From Candidatus Aquidulcis sp. (GTDB taxonomy: Bacteria; Chloroflexota; Anaerolineae; UBA4142): a stretch of 64,000 bases of DNA. This document shows, piece by piece, positions 1-9,620 of this stretch. The notes under the pieces were generated by a model, which saw only the letters and a list, made by a program, of their open reading frames with translations, was not told where the DNA came from and did no database searches. Both the position numbers and the translations under genes were made by a program. Position 1 is the first letter of the stretch; every line of letters begins with the position of its first letter. The stretch is from the NCBI GenBank assembly GCA_020723345.1, contig DYJA01000005.1:62001-126000 (forward strand). Reading direction: 5' to 3'.

Positions 1-323
1 AGATAGCCGCTCGCGCCTGCCTGCAACGCGGCGAAGATGTACGGCTCGTCTTCGTACGCGGTGAGCATCAACACGCGCGTGTTTGGAAATTCTTTTTTCA
101 CGCGGCGCGCGGCGTCCAGTCCATTCATGCGCGGCATCTGAATATCGAGCACCGCGACTTCGGGCTGCTCGCGCGCGATGAGCGCGAGCGCTTGTTCGCC
201 GTCGTTCGCCTCCGCGACGACGCGAATCGCGGCGTCCTCCTCCAAGAACTCGCGGATCCCTTTGCGGACAACGGCGTGATCGTCGGCGAGAACGACACGG
301 ATGAGTGGCTCGGTATTTTTCAT
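1..323 (-). CDS. NarL-type response regulator receiver domain (partial, 3' end outside window)
   Basis: This is the N-terminal 107 residues of a response regulator; the ORF runs off the left edge, so it is absent from the ORF track. I translated it by hand from the ATG at 323, which follows an AAAGGTGAT-like ribosome site. The acidic pair is D14-D15 (VLADDH) and the phospho-acceptor is D60 in VLDIQMP; the switch-Thr region reads MLTAYED and the domain ends in GASGYL where the window stops. Family knowledge says such receivers usually carry a C-terminal LuxR-type HTH, which cannot be seen here. No partner kinase is visible. It lies downstream of two SHOCT genes, separated by a terminator-like hairpin. 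Confidence 0.85.
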   Translation of the reverse strand, partial: MKNTEPLIRVVLADDHAVVRKGIREFLEEDAAIRVVAEANDGEQALALIAREQPEVAVLDIQMPRMNGLDAARRVKKEFPNTRVLMLTAYEDEPYIFAALQAGASGY

Positions 324-366
324 CGGATCACCTTTGGCGCAAATCTTAACACACTCGTCAACGAAA

Positions 367-407
367 CGCAAACTCGCCGCGTTCGGACTGAACGCGGCGA
401 GTTTGCG
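367..407 (-). terminator. Strong hairpin after the SHOCT genes
   Basis: A perfect 18-bp stem (367-384 with 390-407, loop GGACT) lies between the SHOCT gene and the response regulator. On the minus strand it is followed by TTTCGTT, a short U-rich tail. It probably ends the SHOCT transcript, though the tail is weak. Confidence 0.55.
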
Positions 408-422
408 TGCAGCATATTCCAT

Positions 423-662
423 TTACGCGCCCAGATCGCGACGCGCTTGCTCGAATTGCTCTTTGGTGACTTCGCCCTTGGCATAGCGCGTCTGCAAAAT
501 CGCCAAGGGCGTTTGCCCTGGCGTTGGCGTTGCCGCCGCGCCCTGATTATTGCGCGCGGCGGTGGCGACCAGCCACACCGCGCCGCCGATGATCAAAACC
601 CAGAACGCGATCATCAGCAATCCGCCGAACGCCATACCACCGAAACCGAATCCGCCCATCAT
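423..662 (-). CDS. Small SHOCT-domain membrane protein A
   Basis: A 79-residue protein with a Gly/Met-rich N-terminus, one membrane segment (about residues 13-34, IAFWVLIIGGAVWLV) and a C-terminal SHOCT domain (about 52-78: LAILQTRYAKGEVTKEQFEQ). SHOCT is a short amphipathic module usually found at the C-terminus of small membrane proteins; its biochemical role is not settled. The start ATG at 662 sits only 1 base past the stop of the upstream paralogue, whose last codons supply a GGAGGTG ribosome site, so the two are probably translationally coupled. They share the SHOCT pattern and look like a tandem duplication. They lie next to a metal ATPase, which suggests but does not prove an envelope-stress role. 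Confidence 0.85.
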   Translation of the reverse strand: MMGGFGFGGMAFGGLLMIAFWVLIIGGAVWLVATAARNNQGAAATPTPGQTPLAILQTRYAKGEVTKEQFEQARRDLGA

Positions 663-663
663 T

Positions 664-1029
664 TTACACCTCCAAAACTTTTTTCATTTCGTCGAATTGC
701 TCTTTCGTGATTTCGCCGCGCGCGTACCGCGTTTTCAAGATCTCGATTGCCGAATCGGGACGCGTCGCGCTGGTTACGCCGCCCGCGTCGCGCGCGACCC
801 AGACGACGAGCAGCGCGATGCCGCCGAGGACGAGCGCCCAGGTGACGAGCGAGGCAATCGCGCCGATGGGATTGTAACTCCAGCCGCCCATCATTCCGCC
901 ATAGCCGCTCATCATTCCAGGTCCCATCATACCAAATCCGCCCAATCCCATCATTCCCACACCGCCGAGCAGCGCAACCGCCAGCACGACGATGAGGACG
1001 ATGCCGAGCACCCAATTTGTGTTTTTCAT
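664..1029 (-). CDS. Small SHOCT-domain membrane protein B
   Basis: The track ORF is longer (from 1194), but the natural start is the ATG at 1029, preceded by GGGAGGCGAAA, giving 121 residues (MKNTNWVLGIVLIVVL...). Visible parts are an N-terminal membrane segment (about 6-25), a Gly/Met-rich stretch with repeated GGM/MMG motifs (about 26-60), a second membrane segment (VTWALVLGGIALLVVWVA) and a C-terminal SHOCT helix pair ending EILKTRYARGEITKEQFDEM. It is the upstream half of a tandem pair with the 423-662 gene. A Gly/Met-rich loop can bind soft metals such as copper, which would fit the neighbouring ATPase, but this is inference. Confidence 0.85.
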   Translation of the reverse strand: MKNTNWVLGIVLIVVLAVALLGGVGMMGLGGFGMMGPGMMSGYGGMMGGWSYNPIGAIASLVTWALVLGGIALLVVWVARDAGGVTSATRPDSAIEILKTRYARGEITKEQFDEMKKVLEV

Positions 1030-1168
1030 TTTCGCCTCCCGCATTCTCGATTTCTGCGAACATTCTAACGCGTCGTTGTGAAGATTGAATGAAGATCGCG
1101 TGTCACTGTTTTGTGATTCAGTATAATCTGCATCGTCGCGTCGCGCCACCGCCATTGGACGCGATTGC

Positions 1169-1188
1169 GCCGCGCCATTTGGCGCGGC
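1169..1188 (-). terminator. GC-rich hairpin after the metal ATPase
   Basis: The stem GCCGCGCC/GGCGCGGC with loop ATTT lies directly after the ATPase stop codon. There is no U-tract on the minus strand, so it may be only a weak terminator or an RNA-stability hairpin. Confidence 0.35.
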
Positions 1189-1190
1189 GA

Positions 1191-3674
<2,484 letters not shown>

Positions 3675-3677
3675 GGT

Positions 3678-4328
3678 TCAAACCTCCGGCTTGCCGCCGC
3701 GATACAACGTGAGCGTTCCAAAAACGCTCATGAACTGCGCTGCGATTTGGACGTCACAAAAGCCCGCGCGACGAATCAGGTCGGGCAGCACTCCTTGGAT
3801 CAGATCAGCGGTTCTTTCCAATCGCCGCGTCACGCGCGAAATCATCCATGCCCACCTGTTATGCGGCTTGCCAAAATCGATGATCAGCAATTGCCCGCCC
3901 GGACGTAATACGCGATGCGCCTCCTTGAGCGCGCGCACTTTGTCCTCCGTCGTCAAGTGATGCATCATCAAACTCGACAGCACGCGGTCGAAGGAATTCT
4001 TCGCGTATGAAAGTCGCTGCGCCATGCCCCAATCGAATTCGATGTTGACTGCGCGCCGCGCCGCTTTGGCGCGCGCAATTGCCAGCGCGCGCTCGTCTCC
4101 GTCGACTCCGATCACTTGAACGTCGGGGTGCATCTCTTTGACGAGGATTGTCAGCGTCCCGGTGCCGCAGCCGAGATCGAGCACCAGCGACTCGGGCGCG
4201 AGGCGCGCCTGTTCGATCAAGCGGCGCTTGAATGAAACTTCGCGCATCACCCACCGTAAGAGTGGATCGTAGAGCGGAGTCAGGAAATTAAAGCGCAAGG
4301 CGGGAATGTATTGGGCATTGCGGCTCAT
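3678..4328 (-). CDS. Class I SAM-dependent methyltransferase (UbiE/type 11 family)
   Basis: A 216-residue methyltransferase. The SAM-binding motif I is VLDLGCGTGTLT (about 50-61), followed by the acidic residue at the end of strand 2 (VIGVDGDERAL), a motif-II-like region (FDRVLSSLMMHHL) and the RVLRPGGQLLIIDFG motif. The substrate cannot be read from sequence; arsenite, quinone and small-molecule methyltransferases share this fold. The start at 4328 has AGGGAGA upstream. Its stop lies 3 bases before the metal ATPase start and its last codons hold the ATPase ribosome site, so the two are probably one transcript. It lacks the conserved cysteines expected of ArsM, so arsenic methylation is not supported. 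Confidence 0.88.
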   Translation of the reverse strand: MSRNAQYIPALRFNFLTPLYDPLLRWVMREVSFKRRLIEQARLAPESLVLDLGCGTGTLTILVKEMHPDVQVIGVDGDERALAIARAKAARRAVNIEFDWGMAQRLSYAKNSFDRVLSSLMMHHLTTEDKVRALKEAHRVLRPGGQLLIIDFGKPHNRWAWMISRVTRRLERTADLIQGVLPDLIRRAGFCDVQIAAQFMSVFGTLTLYRGGKPEV

Positions 4329-4391
4329 TGTCGAATCTCCCTAGATGCCGATCTGTGATCTCATCCTACCAGATTTTTGCGCCGCGCGAAA

Positions 4392-4431
4392 CCGCCATTT
4401 GGCGGATGGGCAGGCGCGCCAAGTGGCGCGC
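4392..4431. repeat. Two adjacent short palindromes in the intergenic region
   Basis: CCGCCATTTGGCGG (4392-4405) and GCGCGCC-AAGT-GGCGCGC (4414-4431) lie between the thioredoxin terminator and the methyltransferase promoter region. They may be remnants of REP-like elements. Confidence 0.45.
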
Positions 4432-4473
4432 GCGACCCGCATCTGGAATTCGTTGATCGATCAAGCGCGGAGG

Positions 4474-4510
4474 ACAAAATCCCGCCGGTAAAAATAACCG
4501 ACGGGATTTC
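4474..4510 (-). terminator. Rho-independent terminator of the DUF4395/thioredoxin operon
   Basis: The stem AAATCCCG..CGG / CCG..CGGGATTT with an A/T-rich loop is followed on the minus strand by TTTTG, 13 bases after the thioredoxin stop codon. Confidence 0.7.
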
Positions 4511-4522
4511 ATGATTTGGGAT

Positions 4523-5011
4523 TCAAGTGCGGTGTGTCGCAAGTTTGTTTGCGGCTGCTTGATTTGGCGGTGTGCTCGGCACACTCAAGCCGGCAAATTC
4601 GCCCAATTGCCGACGGAGTTGCGCTGCCGACGCGACGCCGTTGTTGACGTGACGCGGCTGCCCGCGCGCGTCGATGACAAACGTCGTCGGCACGCTGAGG
4701 ACACCCCACTGATTTGCGAGGTCCATTCTTTCGGACGCGTCTATCTGGATGATCTGTAAACGGTCGCCAAACTGCGAGTGTAATTCTTCAAGCGCGGGGC
4801 GCTGGATGGTGCGACAAGGTGCGCAGTCGGGTGTCGTAAAGTACAAGATCGCTGGAGCGCCGACGCGAAAATCATCCAAACCCAGGTTGACTCGCTGACG
4901 ATTCGCGCGGCGCAGGATCATCAAGCGCAACGCGTTGAGCGCCAGGTACAACCCCACGCCCACTGTTATGATCAGAATCGCGATGCCGGAACGAATGAGC
5001 AGATCCATCAT
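4523..5011 (-). CDS. Membrane-anchored thioredoxin-like protein
   Basis: A 162-residue protein with one N-terminal membrane segment (about 8-28) followed by a thioredoxin fold. The active site is CAPC at C63/C66 (YFTTPDCAPC) and the cis-proline loop is SVPTTFVID. This arrangement points to a thiol-disulfide role at the membrane. The start ATG overlaps the DUF4395 stop (ATGATG), so the two are translationally coupled. DUF4395 proteins commonly sit beside thioredoxin-like proteins and also carry a Cys pair, so the pair may form a small electron-relay unit. Which side of the membrane the domain faces was not determined. The C-terminal tail after about residue 140 is low complexity. Confidence 0.88.
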   Translation of the reverse strand: MMDLLIRSGIAILIITVGVGLYLALNALRLMILRRANRQRVNLGLDDFRVGAPAILYFTTPDCAPCRTIQRPALEELHSQFGDRLQIIQIDASERMDLANQWGVLSVPTTFVIDARGQPRHVNNGVASAAQLRRQLGEFAGLSVPSTPPNQAAANKLATHRT

Positions 5012-5496
5012 CCCGCCTTGTGCGACGGACGCAGACCCGGAAATGTGCCGGCGGGCGGCTGCGCGTTAAAGCCGGGCGCGTGCAAACGACTGAGCCAATA
5101 GTACACAAAACAGCCCGCACAAAAACCGACGAACAGATTGAGCGCGGCAAGCGCGATGACGAGCCACGCCAAAGCCCAACCGACGACCGCGCTATTCAGC
5201 GCGAATGCCCCAGCCGCAATCGCCAGCACCGCGCCGCCCAGCCCTTGCGCGAACACATGCGGCTGCGGGTTGTCCACGAGCACCTCCGGCTTGACGAGTC
5301 CGCGCGGTTCGAGAAAACCGGTATAGATCAATCCAAAGCCGGGTTGACGCAACGCCGCCCCGCCGAGCAGCACCAAGCCAACCAGCGCCACTAACCACGG
5401 CGCGTTGACGATGAAGGCGAGGATCAGCACTGAAACGATCATCGCTTGATTGACGCGGATTGCAGAATGGTCGACCCGGGTCTGTAGTTCACTCAT
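5008..5496 (-). CDS. DUF4395 membrane protein
   Basis: A 162-residue protein of the DUF4395 family with four predicted membrane helices. The family pattern NPQPHVFAQGLGG is present mid-protein, and near the end FCAGCFVYYWL carries a CxxC cysteine pair. The track ORF starts at 5529 but the better start is the ATG at 5496, with AGGAGAGAT just upstream. The extra 11 residues of the longer ORF fall inside a terminator-like hairpin and are unlikely to be translated. It is coupled by a 4-base overlap to the membrane thioredoxin. The function is not established; the conserved Cys pair and the partner suggest membrane redox transfer. Confidence 0.87.
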   Translation of the reverse strand: MSELQTRVDHSAIRVNQAMIVSVLILAFIVNAPWLVALVGLVLLGGAALRQPGFGLIYTGFLEPRGLVKPEVLVDNPQPHVFAQGLGGAVLAIAAGAFALNSAVVGWALAWLVIALAALNLFVGFCAGCFVYYWLSRLHAPGFNAQPPAGTFPGLRPSHKAG

Positions 5497-5521
5497 CGTT
5501 ATCTCTCCTGAAGCAAAAGAA

Positions 5522-5553
5522 AAACTCATCGCCGCATTGCCAGCGATGAGTTT
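5522..5553 (-). terminator. Leader hairpin with U-tract upstream of DUF4395 (possible attenuator)
   Basis: The stem AAACTCATCGC (5522-5532) with GCGATGAGTTT (5543-5553) is followed on the minus strand by TTTTTCTTTTG and then directly by the DUF4395 ribosome site. It sits between the promoter at 5687 and the gene, so it would end transcription in the leader unless relieved. No known riboswitch class was recognised in the about 130-nt leader. Confidence 0.6.
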
Positions 5554-5686
5554 CTTGATTTTTGATCGAATCGGAAATCATCACCCCAATGCCAAGCGCG
5601 CGCGATGATTTTGCGCGCAGCAACAAAAGCCAACCGCCATCAGGATATCGCATCGTTCCGCAAGCATTCTGCACATTCTTCGCTTG

Positions 5687-5715
5687 ATTATACTATCGCT
5701 TTGCCCAATCGGGCA
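5687..5715 (-). promoter_or_regulatory. Promoter of DUF4395/thioredoxin operon with palindromic site
   Basis: A perfect TATAAT lies at 5687-5692 (minus strand). There is no good -35 box; instead a palindrome TGCCC-AATC-GGGCA (5702-5715) occupies its place, which could be an activator or repressor site. Confidence 0.5.
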
Positions 5716-5813
5716 TAAAGAACGCGTTAGACTTTGAGTTTAACGAACGATTTATTTTTTCGACTGGTCAAGCCTCTCCCGCGCCTGGTCGAGAATTCAT
5801 TCGGGGGGCGTTC

Positions 5814-7154
5814 TCAAATTTCCGCATGCCGAATTTGCGGCACCGCCCAGAATGCCAGCAGCGCGAGCAGAATCACGACCAGTCCCATCAACGCGACTGT
5901 CGTTGGCGCGCCTACAATGGACGACATGACGCCCGCCAAAAGCGCGCCGGCTGGCATCAAGCCCCGGTCCAAGAAATAGATGCTCAACACGCGCCCGCGC
6001 AACTCGTCCGGCACGAGTATCTGCAACATCGTCATCGAGAGACTCATAAAGCACATCTGGAAACATCCGACCCCGGCGAGAGCCAGCATCGCCGAGATCA
6101 GCGAATTTGTTTGCGAAAACGTAATGAGAAAAATCCCCAACAAGATTAGCGCGCCTAAAAGAAGCAATCCACGATGGCGCAATTGTTTGGCAAGCGACGC
6201 CAGCAAGAACGTCGCGCCAACCGCGCCGACGCCGGGCGCAGCCAGCAACATGCCAAGACCTTCGGGACCCACGCCCAGAACGTCCTTTTGAAAAACCGGC
6301 ATCAACGTGTTGTACGGCATCGCGAAAATCGTCGAAATCAAACTCACCAAGACCAAACTCAATATGAGTGAATTGGACGCGACATACTTTAATCCTACTT
6401 TGAGATCTCCGAGCGCGGAAGACTCGCGTACCGACGCGGGCGCCGCGTCGACGCGCATCATATAGATCATCGCGAGCACGCCGACATAGGTTGCGCCTTG
6501 CACGAAAAAATTTCCGCCGCCGCCGAACCACGCGATCAAAAGACCGCCCAGCGTCGGCGCAAACAATTTTGTCACATTGAAACCCATCGAATTGAGCGCG
6601 ACGGCGTTCATCAAGTCTTCTCTGGGAACGACGCTGGGCAGGAGCGCTTGCCGCACCGGCTGGTTGAACGACCAAGCGAGACCCGTGCTCAGCGTGAACA
6701 CGAACAGATGCCAAACCTCTGCGCGTTCTGTTACCACCAAGGCACCCATGATAAAAGCCGTGATCATCAGCAGCACTTGGGTGCTGAGCAATAGCCCACG
6801 CCGATCCATCCGGTCGGCGGCGACGCCTGCTGCTGGCGCGGACACGAGAAAGGGCAAAGTGCGGAGACCATTGAGCGCACCCAAGAGTACCGACGAACCG
6901 GTCATATCGTAGAGCAGCCAGCCGAGCGTGACTTGTTGGAGCCACTGCCCGGCGCTCATGAACACGGTGCCGACAAACAGATAGCGATAATCGCGATGGC
7001 GCAAGGAAGAAAAAGTCGCGCCGCCAATCCGAATGGCTCTGATGCGTCTCTGCGCGCGCCGACCAGGCGCCTCCGCGATGGCGACGGCGGGCTGAGTGAT
7101 CGTGTCAACGCAAACGGATTCGTCGGGTGTTGCTTGGGTTGTGATTTTTGTCAT
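5814..7154 (-). CDS. MFS transporter, MFS_3/enterobactin-exporter-like
   Basis: A 446-residue major facilitator with about 12 membrane helices after a 40-residue hydrophilic N-terminus. The segment LRHRDYRYLFVGTVFMSAGQWLQQV and the loop motif ADRMDRRGLLLSTQ (between helices 2 and 3) are typical of the MFS_3 branch, which holds exporters of siderophores and other small molecules; the actual substrate is unknown. The conserved FNQPVRQALLPSVVPREDL is also visible. The start at 7154 lacks a clear ribosome site nearby. It stands alone between the thioredoxin operon and the LacI gene, on the same strand as both. Confidence 0.9.
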   Translation of the reverse strand: MTKITTQATPDESVCVDTITQPAVAIAEAPGRRAQRRIRAIRIGGATFSSLRHRDYRYLFVGTVFMSAGQWLQQVTLGWLLYDMTGSSVLLGALNGLRTLPFLVSAPAAGVAADRMDRRGLLLSTQVLLMITAFIMGALVVTERAEVWHLFVFTLSTGLAWSFNQPVRQALLPSVVPREDLMNAVALNSMGFNVTKLFAPTLGGLLIAWFGGGGNFFVQGATYVGVLAMIYMMRVDAAPASVRESSALGDLKVGLKYVASNSLILSLVLVSLISTIFAMPYNTLMPVFQKDVLGVGPEGLGMLLAAPGVGAVGATFLLASLAKQLRHRGLLLLGALILLGIFLITFSQTNSLISAMLALAGVGCFQMCFMSLSMTMLQILVPDELRGRVLSIYFLDRGLMPAGALLAGVMSSIVGAPTTVALMGLVVILLALLAFWAVPQIRHAEI

Positions 7155-7259
7155 GCCGATCTATTCAGTCCATCCTTTGACGTGAAAAATCGGAGCGATT
7201 AAATCGTCGCGCGGAACCGGGCGCGTGATCCTGGCATTGTCGACGCGCAAAGCGCGCGC

Positions 7260-8288
7260 TCATTTGGCATGGCTCGTTGTCTCCGCGTCGCGAATTTTCG
7301 CGGAACAGCGTTTAATCAACGCGCCCGGAATCCAACGATGCACCGGCGCGAGGTCGGGGTCTTTGATCCGCGCGTCCAGCATCTCGAGCGTGGCTTCGAT
7401 CATTTGATCCACCGGTTGTTGAATCGTCGTGAGGCGATAGGCGGGCCACCCGGCGGCGGGAATGTCGTCAAAGCCGATGATCGAGAGCGCATCCGGAATC
7501 TTGATCGCCAGTTCGCGCGCGGCATCGAGCGCGCCCATCGCCATAATGTCGTTCGCGCAGAAAATCGCGTCGGGCGGATCGTTGCGCGCCAGTAATCGCT
7601 GCGCCGCCGCAAAACCGGATTCGTACGTGTACTCGCCCGGTTCGTACAGCCAATCCGGACAACCGCGCTCGCGCAATCGTTCGCCAAATCCTTTTTCGCG
7701 ATCCAGGTTCGTCGAAGTGTTTTTTCGTCCGGCGATGTAGGCGAGGCGCGTGTGACCGGCGTTCAAAAACAAATCGGCGACGAGGCGTCCCCCGGCGACA
7801 TTATCGCAACTGACCGCGCTCATCTCCGCGCCGGGCACGTAACGATTGAACAAGATCACCGGCGTTCCGCGGCGGGCGCATTCGTTCGTCATCTCGGAGG
7901 AAATGGTCGCGGAGGTGATGATGATCGCGTCGACTTGATATTGCAGCAACAGAGGCAGTGTGTCGTCCACGTCGCGATCGGGAGTGACGTTGAACAGCAG
8001 CGCGCGTCGACCGGTCGACTGCAAACGCTGGGTGAGTTTTTCCAGGACGGTCGGGTAGAACGGATTGGTCATGTCCGCCATGACAATGCCGACGATGTCG
8101 GTGCGCCGCGTGATCAGACTGCGCGCGAGCGCGTTCGGCGCGTACCCCAATTTGCGCGCCGCCGCCAGAACCTTGTCGCGCGTCTTCTGCCTCACCGCAT
8201 CGCTGTCGCTAAACACGCGCGACACGGTGGATTGCGACACTCTGGCGATGCGCGCCACATCATTTGAAGATGTTTTTTTTCGTAGCAT
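7260..8288 (-). CDS. LacI-family transcriptional repressor
   Basis: A 342-residue regulator. The N-terminal helix-turn-helix reads NDVARIARVSQSTVSRVFSD (about 8-27), followed by the hinge helix (KLGYAPNALARSLITRRTDIVGIV) and a periplasmic-binding-protein-like sensor domain with GFDDIPAAGWPAYRLTTIQQP near the end. The track ORF starts 33 codons earlier, but GGAGGG lies 6 bases before the ATG at 8288; the ATG at 8291 is only 2 bases from it. It is divergent from the hyi operon, and both promoters hold the same 14-bp palindrome right after the -10 box. It therefore very likely represses that operon and itself, with a sugar acid or related compound as inducer. Confidence 0.95.
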   Translation of the reverse strand: MLRKKTSSNDVARIARVSQSTVSRVFSDSDAVRQKTRDKVLAAARKLGYAPNALARSLITRRTDIVGIVMADMTNPFYPTVLEKLTQRLQSTGRRALLFNVTPDRDVDDTLPLLLQYQVDAIIITSATISSEMTNECARRGTPVILFNRYVPGAEMSAVSCDNVAGGRLVADLFLNAGHTRLAYIAGRKNTSTNLDREKGFGERLRERGCPDWLYEPGEYTYESGFAAAQRLLARNDPPDAIFCANDIMAMGALDAARELAIKIPDALSIIGFDDIPAAGWPAYRLTTIQQPVDQMIEATLEMLDARIKDPDLAPVHRWIPGALIKRCSAKIRDAETTSHAK

Positions 8289-8365
8289 CATTGCCCTCCA
8301 GTTGATCCGATAGACTGCCATGCGATTGCCGTTTCTCTCCCAAGAGCGTCTAAATCTAATCCTAA

Positions 8366-8381
8366 CTGAATACGTATTCAG
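8366..8381. promoter_or_regulatory. LacI-type operator 1 (CTGAATACGTATTCAG)
   Basis: A perfect 16-bp palindrome with the central CG typical of LacI-family operators. It lies just downstream of the -10 box of the regulator gene, where a bound repressor would block the start of transcription. Confidence 0.9.
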
Positions 8382-8385
8382 CAAC

Positions 8386-8415
8386 ATTATACTTTGGCTT
8401 TGCCTCTCTTGTCAA
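8386..8415 (-). promoter_or_regulatory. Promoter of the LacI-family gene
   Basis: On the minus strand TTGACA (8410-8415), an 18-bp spacer and TATAAT (8386-8391) form a consensus housekeeping promoter. Operator 1 follows at once. Confidence 0.88.
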
Positions 8416-8478
8416 AAAGGGATCAAAAGTATGAAAAGGCAATTGGGTTTTCGATCTTGGATTGCGTCTGCGCCATTT

Positions 8479-8507
8479 TTGACAACGTATTTGAGTTTCG
8501 CTATAAT
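8479..8507 (+). promoter_or_regulatory. Promoter of the hyi operon
   Basis: TTGACA (8479-8484), a 17-bp spacer and TATAAT (8502-8507) form a perfect consensus promoter. The start point would fall inside operator 2. Confidence 0.92.
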
Positions 8508-8513
8508 CGTTCG

Positions 8514-8527
8514 TGAATACGTATTCA
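8514..8527. promoter_or_regulatory. LacI-type operator 2 (TGAATACGTATTCA)
   Basis: The same 14-bp palindrome as operator 1, 148 bp away. Two sites at this spacing could allow looping by a tetrameric or paired repressor. Confidence 0.9.
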
Positions 8528-8636
8528 AGGACAATGCCTTTGGCAAAGGAGCATTCGAATGATACTCCACCGGCGCGTCGTCGAAGGGCTAGAGGCAATT
8601 CCGCTGCGCGTCATCGCGCTGGAATAGAATAAAAGT

Positions 8637-8701
8637 GTCCACGAAGGACACGAAGAACCGCGAAGATTTTTTCTTCGTGTCCCTTCGTGCGCTTCGTGGA
8701 C
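8637..8701. repeat. Period-9 inverted tandem repeat in the hyi leader
   Basis: Units of CACGAAGGA type on the left and CTTCGTGTC/CTTCGTGCG type on the right form a long imperfect hairpin (GTCCACGAAG ... CTTCGTGGAC) between the operator and the hyi ribosome site. It belongs to the same family as 10545-10605. Confidence 0.8.
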
Positions 8702-8727
8702 GAAAATATTTCTCGGGGGAGATGGTT

Positions 8728-9513
8728 ATGCCGAAACTTGCCGCGAATCTGACGATGCTGTACACCGACAGCCCGTTTCTGGATCGTTTCGCGCGCGCGC
8801 GCGCGTCGGGCTTTCGGTACGTCGAGTATCTTTTTCCGTACGAGCACGACATCAGCGCGCTGGCAGCCGCGTTGGAAAAGAACGGCTTGACCCAGGTGCT
8901 GTTCAACTTACCCGCGGGAAATTGGGGCGCGGGTGATCGCGGAATCGCCGTGTTCCCGGATCGCAGCGGCGAATTTCGTCAAGGTGTTGCGCGCGCGATT
9001 GAGGTTGCCAAGATTCTCAAAGTCAAACAGTTGAATTGTTTGGTCGGAAAACGCGATGAGAAGATTCCGCTTGCCGATCAACAACGTGTGATGATTGAAA
9101 ACTTGCGTTATGCCGCAAGCGAACTCGGCAAGCACGCTCTTTTGCTCCTGATCGAAATGCTCAATCCGTACGACGTGCCGAACTTTATGCTCGCGAGTCC
9201 ACGCGCCGCGTTCGCCGCGCAGGAGCAGGTCGCGTCGCCGAATCTCAAGGTGCAGTACGACGTGTACCACGCGCAGCGCACCGAAGGCGAACTCGCCGCG
9301 ACGTTCCAGAAAAATCTCGCGCGCATCGGACATGTGCAAATCGCCGATAACCCCGGTCGCCATCAACCGGGGACAGGCGAGATCAACTATCGCTTTCTGC
9401 TGAATCATTTTGATCGCGTCGGCTACGCGGGTTTCGTTGGATTGGAGTACATCCCAGAAGGAACGACGGAACAATCGCTCGCATGGGTCAAAGAGTACGG
9501 ATTGACAGTGTAG
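8728..9513 (+). CDS. hyi: Hydroxypyruvate isomerase (TIM-barrel)
   Basis: A 261-residue TIM-barrel protein of the sugar isomerase/AP endonuclease 2 superfamily. The start MPKLAANLTMLYTDSPFLDRF, FRYVEYLFPYE, the LLIEMLNPYDVPNF region and HVQIADNPGRHQPGTGEINY match the Hyi pattern; length is also typical (about 258). It should interconvert hydroxypyruvate and tartronate semialdehyde. GGGGGAG lies at the right distance for the ATG at 8728; the track's earlier starts fall in the repeat leader. It is the first gene of the LacI-controlled operon and is followed by a tartronate semialdehyde reductase, its usual metabolic partner. Confidence 0.9.
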   Translation: MPKLAANLTMLYTDSPFLDRFARARASGFRYVEYLFPYEHDISALAAALEKNGLTQVLFNLPAGNWGAGDRGIAVFPDRSGEFRQGVARAIEVAKILKVKQLNCLVGKRDEKIPLADQQRVMIENLRYAASELGKHALLLLIEMLNPYDVPNFMLASPRAAFAAQEQVASPNLKVQYDVYHAQRTEGELAATFQKNLARIGHVQIADNPGRHQPGTGEINYRFLLNHFDRVGYAGFVGLEYIPEGTTEQSLAWVKEYGLTV

Positions 9514-9528
9514 AATGAAAATGAAATT

Positions 9529-9600
9529 GGACACAGATTTACACAGATAAACACAGATTATTCTTTTCCGATCAGTGTGCATCAGTGTTAATCAGCATCC
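9529..9600. repeat. Period-10 inverted tandem repeat between hyi and garR
   Basis: Three units of ACACAGATTT/ACACAGATAA/ACACAGATTA type are followed by units of ATCAGTGTGC/ATCAGTGTTA type. The arms are imperfectly complementary. A related element sits in frame at 47265-47338. Confidence 0.8.
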
Positions 9601-9620
9601 TCTTCTCAAAGGAGAATACC

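Noticed and set aside
3678-4328. Arsenite methyltransferase (ArsM)
   Set aside because: The conserved cysteines of ArsM are absent; only general methyltransferase motifs are seen.
5554-5686. Known riboswitch in the DUF4395 leader
   Set aside because: I compared it mentally with common classes (fluoride, guanidine, SAM, cobalamin) and found no matching conserved core.
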